From Calditrichota bacterium (GTDB taxonomy: Bacteria > Zhuqueibacterota > Zhuqueibacteria > Zhuqueibacterales > Geothermadaptataceae), in NCBI GenBank assembly GCA_008501545.1, contig QQUM01000752.1, forward strand, positions 1 through 10,035: a stretch of DNA of 10,035 bases. The letters run 5' to 3'. The translations under genes and the position numbers were made by a program. The notes under the pieces are model-generated. The model was not told the origin of the DNA. It saw only the letters and a list, made by a program, of their open reading frames with translations, and ran no database searches. Position 1 is the first letter of the stretch; each line of letters opens with the position of its first letter. Below, piece after piece: positions 7,870 to 10,035 of the stretch.

Positions 7870-8331
7870 ATGTTAAAATTCAATTCCATTTTAAGCATCA
7901 CCGCTCTCATTTTGTCCTTTTCCTTTTATGCCTGCGATGAAGATAATCCCGTTAACGATGATGGCGATAATGACCACGCTGAAGCAGTTGGTCTGGTCGT
8001 ATTACAAAGTGAGACGGAAATCGTCCGTTATGAAAATGGTGCAGTCACGGGTGAAATTACTTTGAAGGCAGGTGAGGCCACACAACTTTCTGTTTTGTTT
8101 ATCAACGATCACGATGGTGAATTATTTTCACCTGATGAAGATCACCATAGCCTGGACTGGACTGTCGCAGATCAAACGATTGCTGATCTTTCGCAGGACG
8201 GGATTACAGCAGCATGGGAATTTCAGGTATCCGGGGAAAAAGTTGGTAATACAACAGTTGAACTCAAAATTCTCCATGAGGACCATGCTGATTTCGTCTC
8301 ACTGCCAATACCGATTCGCGTAACGCAATAG
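7870..8331 (+). CDS. Small Asp/His-rich lipoprotein with Ig-like fold pattern, receptor-associated
   Basis: No named function recognised. It is a 153-residue protein; ATG 7870 is set by GGAG (7859-7862) seven bases upstream. A hydrophobic signal sequence ends in the lipobox SFYA-C, so C22 should be lipidated. It is followed by an acidic run (DEDNPVNDDGDNDH). In Bacteroidota-like bacteria acidic residues right after the cysteine can mark surface export; that this applies here is inference. The body (residues about 36-153) has the alternating strand pattern of a bacterial Ig-like (Big_2-type) domain, with LKAGEATQLSVLFIN and a VRYENGAVTGEI strand. Clustered potential ligands are DHDGELFSPDEDHH and HEDHADF near the C-terminus. 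The TonB-dependent receptor starts 72 bases downstream on the same strand, so it is likely a partner lipoprotein that captures or passes a metal-type ligand. Similar short HAEAVGL-type lipoproteins beside such receptors are familiar to me, but I cannot cite a tested function. Confidence 0.8.
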   Translation: MLKFNSILSITALILSFSFYACDEDNPVNDDGDNDHAEAVGLVVLQSETEIVRYENGAVTGEITLKAGEATQLSVLFINDHDGELFSPDEDHHSLDWTVADQTIADLSQDGITAAWEFQVSGEKVGNTTVELKILHEDHADFVSLPIPIRVTQ

Positions 8332-8338
8332 ATTCTAC

Positions 8339-8370
8339 GATCCTTCAATCGAATAATGTGTTGAAGGATC
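8339..8370 (+). other. Perfect intercistronic stem-loop
   Basis: GATCCTTCAA (8339-8348) pairs exactly with TTGAAGGATC (8361-8370) across a 12-base loop, 7 bases after the lipoprotein stop. The plus strand continues with TAAAACAAAAAACG and not a T-run, so it is not a standard terminator for this direction. It could protect the upstream message or reduce read-through into the receptor gene. Confidence 0.6.
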
Positions 8371-8403
8371 TAAAACAAAAAACGATCATCTGGTGCTTTA
8401 CCA

Positions 8404-10035
8404 ATGAAAAAAATTACGATAAGTGTACTGCTTTTGCTTGTGTTTGTTGCAGCAGGCAATTCGCGCACGATAGAATCGACCGGTGTCCTTGAAGGCGACG
8501 TTATCAGTTCCGAAAAAAATGAGCCCGTCGACTGGACTGCCATCATAATACCGGAATTAAAGCGTTGGCAGTCAACTCGTGATGGCCATACATTTCGTTT
8601 CTCTGATTTACCAAGTGGTGAGTATGTTTTAAAAACCTACCGCATCGGTTACAAGGAAAATCGGGTAACCTTTAAAATAATGGCCGGCGACACAACACAT
8701 CTTATTCTGAAACTTACAGAATCACCATTAGAAGGTGAGCATGTTACCGTCACTGCCAATCGAACAGAGAATGGATCACCACTTCAAAATCCGGATATTC
8801 TTATCAGCGGGAAGAGCCTGCGAAAAAATCTTGGAAAAACAATCGCAGAAACCATTGAGAATCAGCCGGGTATCGCACAAAGAACAATGGGGCCAGCGCC
8901 TGCACGCCCGATCATGCGCGGCCTGAGTGGTGATCGATTGCTGCTTCTTGAAGATGGCAACCGAACCGGTGATTTGTCTGCAACATCTGCAGACCACGCC
9001 GTGGTTATCGAGCCGATGACAACGGAAAGCATCGAAATAATCCGCGGTCCCGAAACATTGCTTTACGGCGCAAATACACTCGGTGGCGTCATCGACGTGA
9101 AACGGAATGCTATCCCGAATCGCCTGAGCAATCGCATAACTGGCAGCGTTTCACTCGCGCAGGAATCGGTTAATAAGGGCTATTCGAGCGGATTTAATCT
9201 GATGGTACCAATTCAACATTTTTCACTCCATTTCGACGGCTCCTTTCGTACTGCGGATGATATCAACACACCTCTCGGCACGCTTGGCAACACAGCCATC
9301 GAAACGCTCAATGGCGCTGCCGGGATTAGTCTTTTCCGCAGTTGGGGGCATGCCGGCGTTGCATTCAGCCAATATACATCCGACTACGGCATCCCGCCGG
9401 ATCCCCTTGGTGGGCACCCATCCGGTGTTGATATTGCAATGGATCGCAGACAATCCGTCAGTGAAGTTGAAGTAGAATCGTTTCCTGGTATTCAGTCTCT
9501 GCTGTTGCAGCACAATTACACGCGCTATTATCATGAAGAGATCGAGAAGAGTGGCACCATCGGCATGGAATTTGGCGTTCTTAGTCATCATCTCAGCGGC
9601 AAGGCAAAACTGCAGCCATTTGCCTTTTTTAAAAATAGTACGTTGGGCTTTTGGAGTGAATATCGTGATTATGCTTCCGGCGGATTATCATTCACACCGG
9701 CGACAAAGGAATACAGTACGGCCTTTTTTACTTACCACGAAGTGGAACTCGGTGCTTATACATTGAACGGATCGCTGCGTTTTGATGCCAAGAAAATCCA
9801 ACCTGAAGAAGAGCGATTGTCACGCACGGTTGGCCTGATCCGGAAAAGAAATTTTTCCGGCTTTTCGGCTGCAGCCGCCATAGAACGGACGTTCACGGAC
9901 AAATTCAAAAGCGGCTTGTCCTTTATGCATTCGTTCAGGGCGCCGGGCATCGAGGAGTTGTTTTCTGAAGGCCCACACCTGGCAGCCTACAGCTACGAAG
10001 TCGGTTCTGCAGATTTGGATGCCGAGACTGGGAAT
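8404..10035 (+). CDS. TonB-dependent outer-membrane receptor, ZnuD-like (C-terminus beyond window)
   Basis: Outer-membrane beta-barrel receptor that imports a scarce nutrient using TonB/ExbBD energy. The frame is open for 544 codons to the window edge. Residues 1-20 are a signal peptide (MKKITISVLLLLVFVAAGNS). Residues about 26-106 are an extra N-terminal CarboxypepD_reg-like beta-sandwich (FRFSDLPSGEYVLK). A TonB-box-like EHVTVTA lies at 112-118. The plug domain spans about 120-235, with RPIMRGLSGDRLLLLEDG (168-185) and IEIIRGPETLLYGANTLGG (210-228). Barrel strands follow. SADHAVVIEP after the plug's middle, YGIPPDPLGGHPSGVDI and ELFSEGPHLAAYSYEVG are the sort of motifs found in ZnuD-type zinc receptors, but the long His-rich loop of classical ZnuD is not seen in this part. 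The ATG at 8404 gives an ideal signal peptide, although its Shine-Dalgarno sequence is weak. Family is certain; substrate (zinc, cobalt, cobalamin, other) is not. Confidence 0.95.
   Translation, partial: MKKITISVLLLLVFVAAGNSRTIESTGVLEGDVISSEKNEPVDWTAIIIPELKRWQSTRDGHTFRFSDLPSGEYVLKTYRIGYKENRVTFKIMAGDTTHLILKLTESPLEGEHVTVTANRTENGSPLQNPDILISGKSLRKNLGKTIAETIENQPGIAQRTMGPAPARPIMRGLSGDRLLLLEDGNRTGDLSATSADHAVVIEPMTTESIEIIRGPETLLYGANTLGGVIDVKRNAIPNRLSNRITGSVSLAQESVNKGYSSGFNLMVPIQHFSLHFDGSFRTADDINTPLGTLGNTAIETLNGAAGISLFRSWGHAGVAFSQYTSDYGIPPDPLGGHPSGVDIAMDRRQSVSEVEVESFPGIQSLLLQHNYTRYYHEEIEKSGTIGMEFGVLSHHLSGKAKLQPFAFFKNSTLGFWSEYRDYASGGLSFTPATKEYSTAFFTYHEVELGAYTLNGSLRFDAKKIQPEEERLSRTVGLIRKRNFSGFSAAAAIERTFTDKFKSGLSFMHSFRAPGIEELFSEGPHLAAYSYEVGSADLDAETGN

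Noticed and set aside
9223..9950. Open frames overlapping the receptor gene on both strands
   Set aside because: The receptor frame is continuous with conserved plug and barrel motifs; the other frames have low-quality composition and no family features.

Overview
This window looks like an ordinary chromosomal segment of a Gram-negative, outer-membrane-bearing bacterium. The evidence is a TonB-dependent outer-membrane receptor, a short lipoprotein with an FYA-C lipobox and an acidic run after the cysteine, and a membrane-anchored PpiD/SurA-type chaperone. Two well-formed TTGNNN-17-TATATT promoters are visible, so the Bacteroidota-type promoter is not obviously in use. The protein style suggests the FCB/Calditrichota/Ignavibacteria neighbourhood, but that placement is a guess.

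Layout. 1-1893 (minus): uvrB, nucleotide excision repair, cut off by the window edge just before the C-terminal UVR motif. 1894-2085: a divergent promoter region with one promoter for uvrB and one for the next gene. 2086-3900 (plus): a PpiD/SurA-like periplasmic peptidyl-prolyl isomerase/foldase, followed by a stem-loop terminator at 3934-3968. This terminator can also serve the convergent operon arriving from the right. 4075-6676 (minus): a two-gene signalling operon. The upstream gene is a soluble REC-HisKA-HATPase histidine kinase, and the downstream gene is a REC-(GAF-like)-HD-GYP response regulator, a predicted cyclic-di-GMP phosphodiesterase.

6677-10035 (plus) is the most interesting part. 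A structured leader at about 6909-7020 has a near-canonical B12 box and a 7-bp closing helix, and resembles a cobalamin riboswitch. It is followed by a small secreted His/Cys-rich protein (7080-7505), a 364-base gap with repeated GTCAGTTGCA-type motifs, and a small Asp/His-rich lipoprotein (7870-8331). After a perfect 10-bp intercistronic stem-loop comes a TonB-dependent receptor (8404 to the window end, incomplete).

Interpretation. The right-hand genes look like an outer-membrane acquisition module for a metal or a metal-containing cofactor. The leader points to cobalamin or cobalt. The receptor sequence resembles ZnuD-type zinc receptors, and both small proteins carry clustered His, Asp or Cys residues. 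Which substrate is right cannot be decided from the sequence alone. No mobile element, CRISPR array, tRNA or rRNA was seen.
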